Source: Rhizobium rosettiformans W3 | GTDB taxonomy: Bacteria > Pseudomonadota > Alphaproteobacteria > Rhizobiales > Rhizobiaceae | Reading direction: 5' to 3' | DNA length: 64,000 bases | NCBI RefSeq assembly: GCF_004912135.1 | Contig: NZ_STGU01000003.1 | Location: 372,001 to 436,000, forward strand | In this document: piece by piece, positions 9,062-16,766 of the stretch | Layout: each line of letters opens with the position of its first letter | Numbering within the stretch: the stretch's first letter is position 1 | Position numbers and translations under genes: made by a program | Notes under the pieces: model-generated | What the model saw: the letters and a program-made list of their open reading frames with translations, nothing else | Told to the model about the DNA's origin: nothing | Database searches by the model: none

Positions 9062-9562
9062 ATGGCTACAAAGACACTCGAAGACCTCTTTCACGAGACG
9101 CTGAAGGACATCTATTACGCCGAACGCAAGATCCTGAAGGCCCTGCCGAAAATGGCCCGCGGCGCTCAGGACGAGAAGCTGAAGGCTGCCTTCCAGCAGC
9201 ACAAGGAAGAGACCGAAGGCCAGGTGGAACGCCTGCAGCAGGTGTTTGAAATCATCGGCAAGCGTCCGCGTGCGAAGACCTGCCCCGCCATCGACGGCAT
9301 CGTCGAAGAGGGCGAAGAGATCATGGAAGAGTTCAAGGGTTCGCCGGCCCTCGACGCCGGCCTGCTGGCTGCCGCCCAGGCTGTCGAACATTACGAGATC
9401 AGCCGCTATGGCACGCTGCGTGCCTGGGCTCAGCAGCTCGGCTACAAGGACGCCGTGAAGCTTCTCGACGAGACGCTCGCCGAAGAATCCAAGACGGACG
9501 AGGCACTGACCAAGCTCGCTGAAAAAGCCGTCAATGCCGCTGCCCAGAAGCAGGCGGCCTGA
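9062..9562 (+). CDS. DUF892 (YciE/YciF) ferritin-like protein
   Basis: A 166-residue four-helix protein of the YciE/YciF ferritin-like family. Putative di-iron carboxylate/His ligands fall in the expected places: E in IYYAERKIL (about 21), the EExxxQ stretch near 45-55, and EHYEISRYGTLRAWA (about 103-117). Family members are stress-induced; their catalytic role is not established. The gene has a clean GGAG ribosome site, an EcfG-type promoter motif 40 bases upstream and a terminator downstream, so it looks like a single-gene unit of the stress cluster. Confidence 0.92.
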   Translation: MATKTLEDLFHETLKDIYYAERKILKALPKMARGAQDEKLKAAFQQHKEETEGQVERLQQVFEIIGKRPRAKTCPAIDGIVEEGEEIMEEFKGSPALDAGLLAAAQAVEHYEISRYGTLRAWAQQLGYKDAVKLLDETLAEESKTDEALTKLAEKAVNAAAQKQAA

Positions 9563-9585
9563 GACTGATCTTATGGCATGAAAGA

Positions 9586-9615
9586 GGGGCCGGTTCTGCC
9601 GGCCCCTTGTCTTTT
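9586..9615 (+). terminator. Terminator between the DUF892 gene and topoisomerase IB
   Basis: Perfect eight-pair GC stem (GGGGCCGG / CCGGCCCC) with a TTCTG loop and a T-rich tail. It lies between convergent genes, so it may serve both directions. Confidence 0.65.
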
Positions 9616-9625
9616 GGTTTTCCGC

Positions 9626-10717
9626 TCAGGCCTCGGCCTTCTTGATCGCCGGGACGGCCTGCAGGAATGCCATCAGCCGATTCTCGTCCGCTCTCAGCAG
9701 TTGCCGCGCCGGCGCATCGAGGATGATGGCGCGCACCGCATCCAGATCTTCCGACTTGTCCGCCAGCCCGAGGATCGCCGGGTGCACATAGCTTGTCCGG
9801 CAGATGGTGGGCGTGTTGTGCAGCCTGTCTGACGCGACCTGGCACATCTGACGGATCGTCGGTCGCTCCCCGCTGCCAATCAGACGCCAGGCCTCGCTGA
9901 AGGCCGCGACACTCCCGCCCCAGGTGCGGAATGTCTTGGCCGAAAGCTTCGAGCGGGTGATCTCCGCCAGATAGGCATTGAGCCGGCCGGAATCGACGCG
10001 GTGCAGATGGCCTTCCTGGTCGCGCCAGGAGAAGAGGTCGCGACCGGGCAGGTCGGCGATTTCCTCGAGGATCTTCTGAAGCCGTGGGTGACGCAATTTG
10101 CGGCGAACGCGTTTGCCGCCCTTGGCGAGGAAGCTCAGACGAATGCCGTCGGGCTCGAAGGTGAGATGGCGCTTCTGCAGGGTCGTCGCCCCATAGGTGC
10201 GATTTTCTTCCGCATAGGTCCGGTTGCCGACCCGCATATAGGTGACATCCAGAAGGCTGATCAGGGCAGACAGCAGGAAATAGCTTTCGTCCGCATGTTC
10301 GGCGAGGTCGCGCGCGATGCGACGGCGGATCGAGGGAAGCGCTTCCCCGAAGGAAATGAGGTCATCGAACTTGCGCTCGCTGCGCCATGCGGCCCAATCG
10401 GGATGGTAGCGATATTGCTTGCGACCGCGTGCATCGTAACCGGTGGCTTGCAGATGGCTGCGCGGATCCATGCTGATCCAGACGCGTTCGTAAGCGGGGG
10501 GAAGGGCGAGTTTGCGGATGCGGGCGAGAACGTCTTCGGCTGCAACGCTGGTGCCGTCAGGGAGGTGATAGGAAAATCCCTTGCCGCGTCTGCGACGGGT
10601 GATCCCGGGTACGGAATCGGTGCCATAGACAAGACCGATTTCGGAAAGCTCGTCCACCGCCTCTTCGGATGGCGGTGGTCCATCGATGGCAAGGTCCTGA
10701 TTGTCTGCCTCAGTCAT
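9626..10717 (-). CDS. DNA topoisomerase IB (poxvirus-like)
   Basis: A 363-residue bacterial type IB topoisomerase, which relaxes supercoils through a 3'-phosphotyrosine. The N-terminal DNA-binding domain (GFSYHLPDG, RIRKLALPPAYERVWI) is followed by the catalytic domain, with RVGNRTYAEENRTYGATTL, the lysine loop FLAKGGK, the Arg/His region FRTWGG, and the active Tyr in RTSYVHP (about Tyr310). Its start overlaps the sigma-factor stop by 4 bases, so the two are translationally coupled. This places the enzyme in a general-stress operon, as seen in other rhizobia. Confidence 0.95.
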   Translation of the reverse strand: MTEADNQDLAIDGPPPSEEAVDELSEIGLVYGTDSVPGITRRRRGKGFSYHLPDGTSVAAEDVLARIRKLALPPAYERVWISMDPRSHLQATGYDARGRKQYRYHPDWAAWRSERKFDDLISFGEALPSIRRRIARDLAEHADESYFLLSALISLLDVTYMRVGNRTYAEENRTYGATTLQKRHLTFEPDGIRLSFLAKGGKRVRRKLRHPRLQKILEEIADLPGRDLFSWRDQEGHLHRVDSGRLNAYLAEITRSKLSAKTFRTWGGSVAAFSEAWRLIGSGERPTIRQMCQVASDRLHNTPTICRTSYVHPAILGLADKSEDLDAVRAIILDAPARQLLRADENRLMAFLQAVPAIKKAEA

Positions 10718-11241
10718 CCGACGGGACTGTCCGTGCCCATTTCACCGAGCTCGCGTCGCAATTGCTGCCGGGCGCGACTGAGCCTGCTCTTCACCGTACC
10801 AACCGCGCAGCCACAGATTTCGGCTGCGTCTTCGTAACGTTCGCCAAGCATGACGATGAGAACCAGCATTTCGCGGTGATGTTCTGGAAGGCGATTGAGC
10901 GCACGGCGTACTTCGTCTGCCTGGACGGTCCATTCCTGGCTCGCCTCGGTCGTCAGCTTTGCACTGATGGAGTCCGGCAGGCCCACAGTCTCGCGGCTGC
11001 TTTTCTTGACGCGCGTGCAGAAGGTGTTGCGCATGATGGTGAAGAGCCAGGACTTCAGGCGGGTCCCAGGCTCGAACTTGTCGAGATTGGCCAGCGCCTT
11101 GGTCAGAGTCTCCTGAACGAGGTCGTCCGCTTCCTCCGGTCTCTGACAAAAGGTCCGCGCAAAAGCGCGCAGGGCGGGAATCAGCTCAACGACTTCAGAT
11201 TGTGTGGCAAGCTCGGCTTTACGGGTCGTCAAGATCGCCAT
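10714..11241 (-). CDS. ECF sigma factor, EcfG-like (general stress response)
   Basis: About 175 residues with sigma2 (DDLVQETLTKAL, GTRLKSWLFTIMRNTF) and sigma4 (LPEHHREMLVLI, then CAVGTVKSRLSRAR) domains in the EcfG/RpoE2-like pattern (ECF15). It lacks an attached anti-sigma domain. The ATG at 11241 directly abuts GGAGG, which is too close; the in-frame TTG at 11232 sits 9 bases from that site and may be the true start. An exact GGAAC-N16-CGTT motif upstream predicts autoregulation or control by another EcfG. It is co-transcribed with topoisomerase IB. No phyR is visible, so this may be a second EcfG paralogue. Confidence 0.88.
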   Translation of the reverse strand: MAILTTRKAELATQSEVVELIPALRAFARTFCQRPEEADDLVQETLTKALANLDKFEPGTRLKSWLFTIMRNTFCTRVKKSSRETVGLPDSISAKLTTEASQEWTVQADEVRRALNRLPEHHREMLVLIVMLGERYEDAAEICGCAVGTVKSRLSRARQQLRRELGEMGTDSPVG

Positions 11242-11278
11242 CCTCCGATGTCTGTGGTCCCAGGCACAATGACGCGAG

Positions 11279-11303
11279 AACGCGCGTCGCACGGCATGGT
11301 TCC
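11279..11303 (-). promoter_or_regulatory. EcfG-type promoter of the sigma factor/topoisomerase IB operon
   Basis: On the minus strand, GGAAC (11303-11299), N16, CGTT (11282-11279): an exact match to the EcfG consensus, about 38 bases upstream of the coding start. It predicts positive autoregulation within the general stress response. Confidence 0.65.
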
Positions 11304-11341
11304 CAAAAATGTGAACGGCCGTTCAAGACCGGGGACAAAGG

Positions 11342-11605
11342 TCAGCTACGGCTTACGAATTTGCTGAAACGGCTCAGCTTGCCATCTTCCGTCTTGTCCT
11401 GATGGAGGAAAGCAAGGTCGCTCTTTTCGAAGATCCGGAAGAATTCATCCCATTCTATCGGCACAAGCGCTTCCTCCGGCTCGCCGAAGTCGACGCGCAG
11501 AATGCCGCCTTCGCCACTGTCCTTAACCCGGGACGGTGTACCCTGACGGTCTTCGATCCATCGACGGATCTCGTCGTGGTTCGTGGTCTGGCTTGCGCTA
11601 CTCAT
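11342..11605 (-). CDS. Small conserved-type hypothetical protein in the stress cluster
   Basis: An 87-residue soluble, acidic protein with no signal peptide or membrane segment. The sequence (EIRRWIEDRQG, then GILRVDF, then WDEFFRIFEKSDLAFLHQ) resembles a family of short bacterial proteins of unknown function that I recognise only loosely. ATG 11605 was chosen over an upstream in-frame start because an EcfG-type promoter motif sits at 11648-11672, just above. GGGAG lies 11 bases upstream of the ATG. Function unknown. Confidence 0.75.
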   Translation of the reverse strand: MSSASQTTNHDEIRRWIEDRQGTPSRVKDSGEGGILRVDFGEPEEALVPIEWDEFFRIFEKSDLAFLHQDKTEDGKLSRFSKFVSRS

Positions 11606-11647
11606 GGTTACTGTCGCTCCCTTTCCTCCGTGAAAGCTCATTCGATG

Positions 11648-11672
11648 AACGTGCTCCCTGACCCTAGGTTCC
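11648..11672 (-). promoter_or_regulatory. EcfG-type promoter motif for the 87-residue protein
   Basis: On the minus strand, GGAAC (11672-11668), N16, CGTT (11651-11648): an exact consensus match 43 bases before the start codon. It is divergent from a second motif 24 bases away. Confidence 0.6.
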
Positions 11673-11695
11673 CAACGTCCTTAGGGTTTTCACAT

Positions 11696-11720
11696 GGAAC
11701 AATGGGTGGAATGGAGTGTT
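11696..11720 (+). promoter_or_regulatory. EcfG-type promoter motif for the 106-residue protein
   Basis: GGAAC (11696-11700), N18, TT (11719-11720). The in-frame ATG at 11694 lies within this motif, which supports the downstream ATG at 11760 as the true start. Confidence 0.5.
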
Positions 11721-11759
11721 AGTCGCCAAATCGAAACGGAAAATCAGGACAGACGCATC

Positions 11760-12080
11760 ATGAATGTAGACGGCCAAGGCCAGTTGCTGATCGGAGAGCG
11801 CCTGTTCCCCATGAGCTATCACGTGACGGTCGAACAGCAGGATGCTCGTTACACGGCAACGGTGGAATTGCAGGCTCCGCGTGACTGGTTGATCCGCCAG
11901 GGCTTCCGGTCGGAGGCGACCTTGGTGCTCGCCTCGGGAGAGCGCATCCAGCTTGAACATGACGGGCCGGTTGATGTAACGGACAGCATCAGCGTGCTGC
12001 TCCAATCTCATCCCGTGGGATATGAAGACCGGGATGCCCTTCTTGCTGCGTTCCCCGAATTTGGTGAAGACCCTGCGTGA
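11760..12080 (+). CDS. Small hypothetical protein of the stress cluster
   Basis: A 106-residue soluble protein, predicted mostly beta in its middle (YHVTVEQQDARYTATVEL, then TLVLASGERIQLEHDG), with an acidic C-terminus. I do not recognise the family. The start at ATG 11760 follows from the promoter motif at 11696-11720. It may be transcribed together with the NepR-like gene 115 bases downstream. Function unknown. Confidence 0.65.
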   Translation: MNVDGQGQLLIGERLFPMSYHVTVEQQDARYTATVELQAPRDWLIRQGFRSEATLVLASGERIQLEHDGPVDVTDSISVLLQSHPVGYEDRDALLAAFPEFGEDPA

Positions 12081-12195
12081 CAGGATGTCAGCCGCGGGCA
12101 AGTTAATGATGATCTAAAACAAACAAAATGACGTAACCTGAGTTTGAAGCGAGACATGTCGATGTTTCGCACAGCGTACGACTTTGGAGGTCCCT

Positions 12196-12384
12196 TTGGA
12201 GAAAACGAAACCCGCATCCATGGAGGCACGTCGAGACCGCACCGGTGGCATCGTGCGCGACAGGCTGGACGTGCTCATGGCAGAGATGCGGCGCGAAGAT
12301 GTTCCGCCCCGTCTCCTTGATCTGGCAGAAGAACTGCAAGCTGCGATCGACGCAAAGATGAAGGACGTTCCGTCCGGTTCCTGA
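12196..12384 (+). CDS. Small NepR-like protein (candidate anti-sigma factor)
   Basis: A 62-residue, highly charged helical protein. Its core, LDVLMAEMRREDVPPRLLDL, lines up without gaps with the NepR core pattern (L, eight to ten residues, E-x-V-P-x-R-[FL]-L-x-L), where NepR helices clamp EcfG. The preceding Ile and following LAEEL also fit. The TTG start at 12196 has GGAGG 5 bases upstream; ATG 12220 is the alternative. The EcfG-like sigma gene lies 1 kb away on the other strand. The assignment rests on a short pattern and context and is tentative. Confidence 0.5.
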   Translation: MEKTKPASMEARRDRTGGIVRDRLDVLMAEMRREDVPPRLLDLAEELQAAIDAKMKDVPSGS

Positions 12385-12391
12385 TCTCCCC

Positions 12392-12417
12392 GGAACCTTT
12401 TGCGCATGCCCCGGGTT
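12392..12417 (+). promoter_or_regulatory. EcfG-type promoter motif for the small membrane protein
   Basis: GGAAC (12392-12396), N19, TT (12416-12417), 43 bases upstream of the ATG of the 62-residue membrane protein. Confidence 0.5.
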
Positions 12418-12459
12418 GGCTCCCTGACACGTCAGGGTCCATTCAAGAAAGGGCACTCC

Positions 12460-12648
12460 ATGATCAACTACTTCTGGCTTTTCGTCGTCATGCTCGGGCC
12501 GGTTCTGCTCGGCGGCGCGATCTTTTATTCCATCATGCGCCAGCGGCGCCTGAGTGACCGCGAGCGTCTCAACAGCGACGCTGCGGCACATGAACTCTAT
12601 CGCAAGGATGAGAGCGCGGACACCCGCAAGTTCGGCGGCCGCAACTAG
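12460..12648 (+). CDS. Small single-pass membrane protein
   Basis: 62 residues. A hydrophobic segment at about 4-24 (YFWLFVVMLGPVLLGGAIFY) is followed by a basic stretch (MRQRRLSDRER) and a polar tail, predicting an inner-membrane protein with its C-terminus in the cytoplasm. The ATG at 12460 has a GAAAGGG site. It follows an EcfG-type promoter motif and is probably a general-stress gene of unknown function. Confidence 0.65.
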   Translation: MINYFWLFVVMLGPVLLGGAIFYSIMRQRRLSDRERLNSDAAAHELYRKDESADTRKFGGRN

Positions 12649-12660
12649 CGGTTCTTCCCG

Positions 12661-12888
12661 TTACAGGAAGCTTCCGTTGTCGGGATCATAACGTTTCCCA
12701 TGCGCGATGCGGGCGAGTTCTACGATCTCGTCCTCATCCCTGATCCCTGTCTTTACCAGATAGCCGACCAGTTCGGCCGCGTTCTGCCTCGAATGCGCAT
12801 CTTCCTGCCGCGAGCCATAGAGCCGCCGCATAGCGCGTTCGATGATGACATGTTCTTCTTGGTCTCTGCCGGGGGGGCTCGATGCCAT
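12661..12888 (-). CDS. Small hypothetical protein
   Basis: A 75-residue charged, helical protein (HVIIERAMRRLYGSRQ, then AAELVGYLVKTGIRDEDEIVELARIA). The start at ATG 12888 is supported by GGAGGG six bases upstream; the frame opens further to 12945. It ends convergently, 12 bases from the small membrane protein gene. No EcfG motif is visible upstream. The family is not recognised. Confidence 0.6.
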   Translation of the reverse strand: MASSPPGRDQEEHVIIERAMRRLYGSRQEDAHSRQNAAELVGYLVKTGIRDEDEIVELARIAHGKRYDPDNGSFL

Positions 12889-13018
12889 GGCATTCCCTCC
12901 GTTCGGAGCCGACGAAAAAAGAGTAAGCACCCGTCGGCGTGGCATGGAACCATCATGCCGTATAACGGTCAGAACGCAACCCTAGATTCACGAGGGTAGG
13001 AAATTGCCAGGCAAATGA

Positions 13019-13095
13019 TGGTGATCCCGACGCGATTCGAACGCGTGACCCTCAGATTAGGAATCTGATGCTCTATCCTGCTGAGCTACGGGACC
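13019..13095 (-). tRNA. tRNA-Arg (anticodon CCT)
   Basis: A complete 77-base cloverleaf on the minus strand. The acceptor GGTCCCG pairs with CGGGATC (one G-U), followed by discriminator A and an encoded CCA (13019-13021). The anticodon loop TTCCTAA gives CCT, in a TCAGA/TCTGA stem. The T arm is ACGCG-TTCGAAT-CGCGT. It would read AGG codons. No integrase or att duplication is seen next to it. Confidence 0.96.
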
Positions 13096-13155
13096 ACTTC
13101 CTCCTCCATACAAAAGCGCAGGCGTCTAGCCAAGCGGTTTTGCGTGCGTGAGACC

Positions 13156-14322
13156 TCAGCGCGGCAGACGCTGCTCGGCAAGACGCACCCAGTAGGAGAT
13201 GCCGGTCGCGATCGCCTCGTCGTTGAAATCATAGGCCGGATTGTGCAGGCCCGCAGTGTCGCCATTGCCGATCAGGATATAGGCGCCGGGCCGCGATTGC
13301 AGCATGAAGGCGAAATCCTCGCCCGCCATGCTCGGATCGACATCCGTGTCGACCCGGTCGGATCCGACCACGTCGATTGCGGCGCGGGCGGCATGCTCGG
13401 TCTCGGCGGGGTGATTGACGGTGACGGGGCAGGCGCGTTCGAAATCATAGTCGATGGTTGCGCCATGGGCTGCGGCAATGCCGTTCGCGATTTCGCCGAT
13501 GCGGCGCTCGGCGAGATCGCGTACGCCCTCGTCGAGGGACCGCACGGTGCCGGAAATGAAGGCCTCTTCCGGGATGATGTTGTGCGTCGTGCCCGCATGG
13601 AACTGGGTGACCGAAACGACGACCGAGCGCAGCGGGTTGGCGTTTCGGGCCGCAATGGTCTGCAAGGCATTGACGATCTGTGCGCCTATGACGATCGTGT
13701 CGGCCGTGTTGTGCGGTTCGGCGGCGTGGCCGCCAAGGCCCGTCACCTTCAGCGAAAACTTGTCGGGTGCTGCCATGATGCCACCCTTGCGAATGGCAAA
13801 GGAGCCGAGCGGCTTTCCGGGCATGTTGTGCATGCCATAGATTTCGTCGATGCCGAAACGCTCCATCAGACCGTCCTCGACCATGGCAAGCGCACCGCGC
13901 CCGCCTTCTTCGGCGGGCTGGAAGACCACGGCCACCTGACCGAAGAAGTTGCGCGTCTCGGCCAGATATTTGGCCGCGCCAAGCAGCATGGCGGTATGTC
14001 CGTCATGGCCGCAGGCATGCATCCGGCCAGGGATCGTCGAAGCCCAGGGCTTGCCCGTGATCTCGTCGAGCGGAAGTGCGTCCATGTCGGCGCGCAGGCC
14101 GATCGTGCGGCCGCTGCCTTCCCCCTCACCCTTGATGATGCCGACCACGCCGGTGCGGCCAAGGCCCGTGACGACCTCGTCGACACCGAATTCGCGCAGC
14201 TTCGCTTCCACGAAAGCGGCCGTGTTTTCGACATCATAGAGGATTTCCGGATTGGCATGCAGATGGCGGCGCCATTCGGTGGCCTCCGACTGGAGTTCGG
14301 AGGCTCTGTTCAGAATCGGCAT
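13156..14322 (-). CDS. M20-family amidohydrolase (aminoacylase/hippurate hydrolase type)
   Basis: 388 residues. Metal ligands of the M20D family appear in GLRADMDALP, MHACGHDGHTAML, FQPAEEGGRGA and GMHN, with the dimerisation region LKVTGLGGHAAEPH and the C-terminal SMAGEDFAFML. Such enzymes hydrolyse N-acyl amino acids or related amides in the cytoplasm with a pair of divalent metals. The exact substrate cannot be read from sequence. It is a single gene, divergent from the D,D-carboxypeptidase. Confidence 0.93.
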   Translation of the reverse strand: MPILNRASELQSEATEWRRHLHANPEILYDVENTAAFVEAKLREFGVDEVVTGLGRTGVVGIIKGEGEGSGRTIGLRADMDALPLDEITGKPWASTIPGRMHACGHDGHTAMLLGAAKYLAETRNFFGQVAVVFQPAEEGGRGALAMVEDGLMERFGIDEIYGMHNMPGKPLGSFAIRKGGIMAAPDKFSLKVTGLGGHAAEPHNTADTIVIGAQIVNALQTIAARNANPLRSVVVSVTQFHAGTTHNIIPEEAFISGTVRSLDEGVRDLAERRIGEIANGIAAAHGATIDYDFERACPVTVNHPAETEHAARAAIDVVGSDRVDTDVDPSMAGEDFAFMLQSRPGAYILIGNGDTAGLHNPAYDFNDEAIATGISYWVRLAEQRLPR

Positions 14323-14489
14323 TCTTTCGTCCCGGGTTCAGTCTTCATTCCGCACTGCGGATCACGTTATTGTCGGGCACGAATGTGCGCCTTTCAATTG
14401 ACGTATTCAATGGGCTTTGCCATTGCTTCGCTACATAGGACATTGTCGCCCCGATGGCGAGAGATCAGCAAAAGACGAGGATCGAAGTC

Positions 14490-15590
14490 GTGCTCACGAA
14501 GCGTCCCAGCATGTTGTCCGCAACCAAAGCCGTTCGCCGCCTGGTGGTAACCGCCTCTCTGGTCGCGATGGTCCTGCCGGGCATGGCTGCTGCAAATCCC
14601 CAGATGCTGGTCGATGTCGGCAGCGGCCGGGTGATCGCGCATCAGGAAGCCTTCCGGAAATGGTATCCGGCCTCGCTGACCAAGCTGATGACGGCCTATA
14701 CAACCTTCCGGTCCATGCGGTCGGGCGAGCTCTCGCCGGAAACGGTGGTCGTGATGAGCAAACATGCCGCCGACCAGCCGGCGAGCAAGATGTATTTCAA
14801 GCCGGGCTCGAAGCTGACGCTCGACAGCGCGCTGAAACTGCTGATCATCAAATCCGCCAATGACGTGGCGGTGGCGATCGGTGAAACCGTCAGCGGCAGC
14901 GAAGCCGCGTTTGTCCAGCGCATGAACCAGGAAGCGCAGCGGCTCGGCATGACCTCGACGCGCTTCGTCAATCCGAACGGGCTGCCCGGCAAGGGGCAGT
15001 ATACGACAGCGCGTGACATGGCGCTTCTTGCCATGACGATCCGCCGCGAGTTTCCCGAATATGCCAGCTATTTCGCGCTCGAAGGCGTGACCACCGGCAA
15101 GAAGGACTATCCGAACTACAATCTCTTGGTCGGCCGCTTCCCGGGTGCCGATGGCATGAAGACCGGCTATGTCTGTGCCTCCGGCTTCAACCAGGTATCG
15201 TCCGCCACGCGCAACGGCCGCACGGTGATCTCCGTCGTGCTCGGCGCCGACAGCCTCGGCGCGCGCGCGGATATTTCGGCCGATCTCCTGCAGAAGGGGC
15301 TGACGACCTCGGTTGCCGGAAACCGGCTGGAGCAGCTGGCGCCCTATGGCGAGGGTCTGGATCAGGTGACCGACATCAGTGCCGAAATTTGCAATCCGCA
15401 GGCCCGCAAGGTGCGCAGCGAAGGCCGGGATGAAGCAGGACGCATGAAGCTCTTGTCGCCCTATATCCGGGAAATGGGTCGTCCGCCGGCCATGAGTTTC
15501 GCGGGCCTCATTCCCGGCAGCGAGCCTGTCGCCACCGCCAAGGGCGAAATCGCCAATGTGCCGATCCCGAAGCCGCGCCCCACGTTCTGA
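14490..15590 (+). CDS. D-alanyl-D-alanine carboxypeptidase (DacF/PBP5-like)
   Basis: A 366-residue low-molecular-weight penicillin-binding protein, which trims the terminal D-Ala of peptidoglycan stem peptides in the periplasm. A signal peptide (basic start, hydrophobic 18-30, cleavage near AAA-NP) precedes the S11 peptidase domain, with SLTK (62-65), SAN (122-124) and KTG (224-226). GTG 14490 was chosen for its GAGGA site 8 bases upstream; ATG 14454 in the same frame lacks one. It is followed within 8 bases by the COG0523 GTPase. Confidence 0.93.
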   Translation: MLTKRPSMLSATKAVRRLVVTASLVAMVLPGMAAANPQMLVDVGSGRVIAHQEAFRKWYPASLTKLMTAYTTFRSMRSGELSPETVVVMSKHAADQPASKMYFKPGSKLTLDSALKLLIIKSANDVAVAIGETVSGSEAAFVQRMNQEAQRLGMTSTRFVNPNGLPGKGQYTTARDMALLAMTIRREFPEYASYFALEGVTTGKKDYPNYNLLVGRFPGADGMKTGYVCASGFNQVSSATRNGRTVISVVLGADSLGARADISADLLQKGLTTSVAGNRLEQLAPYGEGLDQVTDISAEICNPQARKVRSEGRDEAGRMKLLSPYIREMGRPPAMSFAGLIPGSEPVATAKGEIANVPIPKPRPTF

Positions 15591-15598
15591 GCTGATCC

Positions 15599-16762
15599 AT
15601 GACTGAGACCCGCATTCCCGTTTCCATCCTGACCGGCTTCCTCGGTGCGGGCAAATCGACGCTTCTCAACCGGCTCCTCAAGGATCCGGCAATGAAGGAT
15701 GCGGCCGTCATCATCAACGAGTTCGGTGAAGTCGGCATCGACCATCTGCTCGTCGAGTCGTCGAACGACGCCGTTGTCGAACTGTCCGATGGCTGCCTCT
15801 GCTGCACCGTGCGCGGCGAACTCGTCGATACGCTGGCCGAGCTGATCGACGGCATGCAGACGGGCAAGATCAAGCCGCTGTCGCGCATTGTCATCGAAAC
15901 AACGGGGCTCGCGGATCCTGCACCGGTCATGCAGTCGGTCATGGGCCATCCGGCGATTGCCCAGCATTTCGATCTCGATGGCGTCGTGACCGTGGTCGAT
16001 GCGGTCAATGGGCTCTCGACCATCGATACCTATCCGGAAGCCTACAAGCAGGTGGCGGTTGCCGACCGGCTGATCCTCACCAAGCAGACGCTGGCCGATG
16101 CCGGGACGATCGCAGCCATCACGCAGCGCCTGCTGGCGCTCAATCCTCGCGCGCCGATCACCGATGGCGATGCGGCAGAGGCCGGATCGGCCGCGATGCT
16201 GGTCAACGGGCTCTATGATCCCGCCACCAAGATCGCGGATGTCGATCGCTGGCTGAAGGATGAGATGGCAGCGGCGGCTGATCATCACCATCACCACGAT
16301 CACACGCATGACCATGGACATCATCACGGGCATCATCACCACGGTCATGACCACGGCCGTTACCATCACGACGTGAACCGCCACGGGGCCTCGATCCGCT
16401 CCTATGCCATCGTCCATGACGAGCCGATCGATCCGATGGCGATCAACATGTTCATCGACCTCTTGCGCTCCACGCATGGTGAAAAGCTGTTGCGAATGAA
16501 GGCGATCGTGGCACTCACCGATCGGCCGGAAAAGCCACTGGTGCTGCATGGCGTGCAATCGATCTTCCATCCGCCCGTGCGCCTGCCGGCCTGGCCCGAG
16601 GGGTCAAACCGCAAGACGCGGCTGGTGCTGATCACCCGGGATCTGTCAGAAAGCTATGTGCGGGATCTGTTCGGCGCCTTCACCGGTAAGGTCTCGATCG
16701 ACCGGCCCGATCGTGCGGCGATGATGGACAATCCGCTTTCCGTGCCCGGCCTCAAGTTCTAG
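15599..16762 (+). CDS. CobW/COG0523-family metal-chaperone GTPase with a His-rich segment
   Basis: 387 residues. The N-terminal G domain has Walker A GFLGAGKS (13-20), the metal motif CLCC (66-69), ETTGLADP and the base-recognition-like LILTKQT. A strikingly His/Asp-rich stretch at 229-262 separates it from the CobW C-terminal domain. Family members load or deliver metals (Zn or Co) by GTP hydrolysis. The His-rich loop suggests metal sensing or storage. Its link to cobalamin is not shown by neighbours: cobST lies 8 kb away. Confidence 0.93.
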   Translation: MTETRIPVSILTGFLGAGKSTLLNRLLKDPAMKDAAVIINEFGEVGIDHLLVESSNDAVVELSDGCLCCTVRGELVDTLAELIDGMQTGKIKPLSRIVIETTGLADPAPVMQSVMGHPAIAQHFDLDGVVTVVDAVNGLSTIDTYPEAYKQVAVADRLILTKQTLADAGTIAAITQRLLALNPRAPITDGDAAEAGSAAMLVNGLYDPATKIADVDRWLKDEMAAAADHHHHHDHTHDHGHHHGHHHHGHDHGRYHHDVNRHGASIRSYAIVHDEPIDPMAINMFIDLLRSTHGEKLLRMKAIVALTDRPEKPLVLHGVQSIFHPPVRLPAWPEGSNRKTRLVLITRDLSESYVRDLFGAFTGKVSIDRPDRAAMMDNPLSVPGLKF

Positions 16763-16766
16763 GCCG

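Noticed and set aside
12946-12970. GGAAC as another EcfG-type promoter
   Set aside because: No TT at 18 or 19 bases and no plus-strand gene follows it.
13019-13095. tRNA-Arg as an attachment site of an integrated island
   Set aside because: No integrase, no duplicated tRNA end and no change in gene content on either side.
13144-14550. Plus-strand ORF (468 codons) opposite the M20 amidohydrolase
   Set aside because: Antisense shadow of a well-supported gene, running into the next gene's leader.
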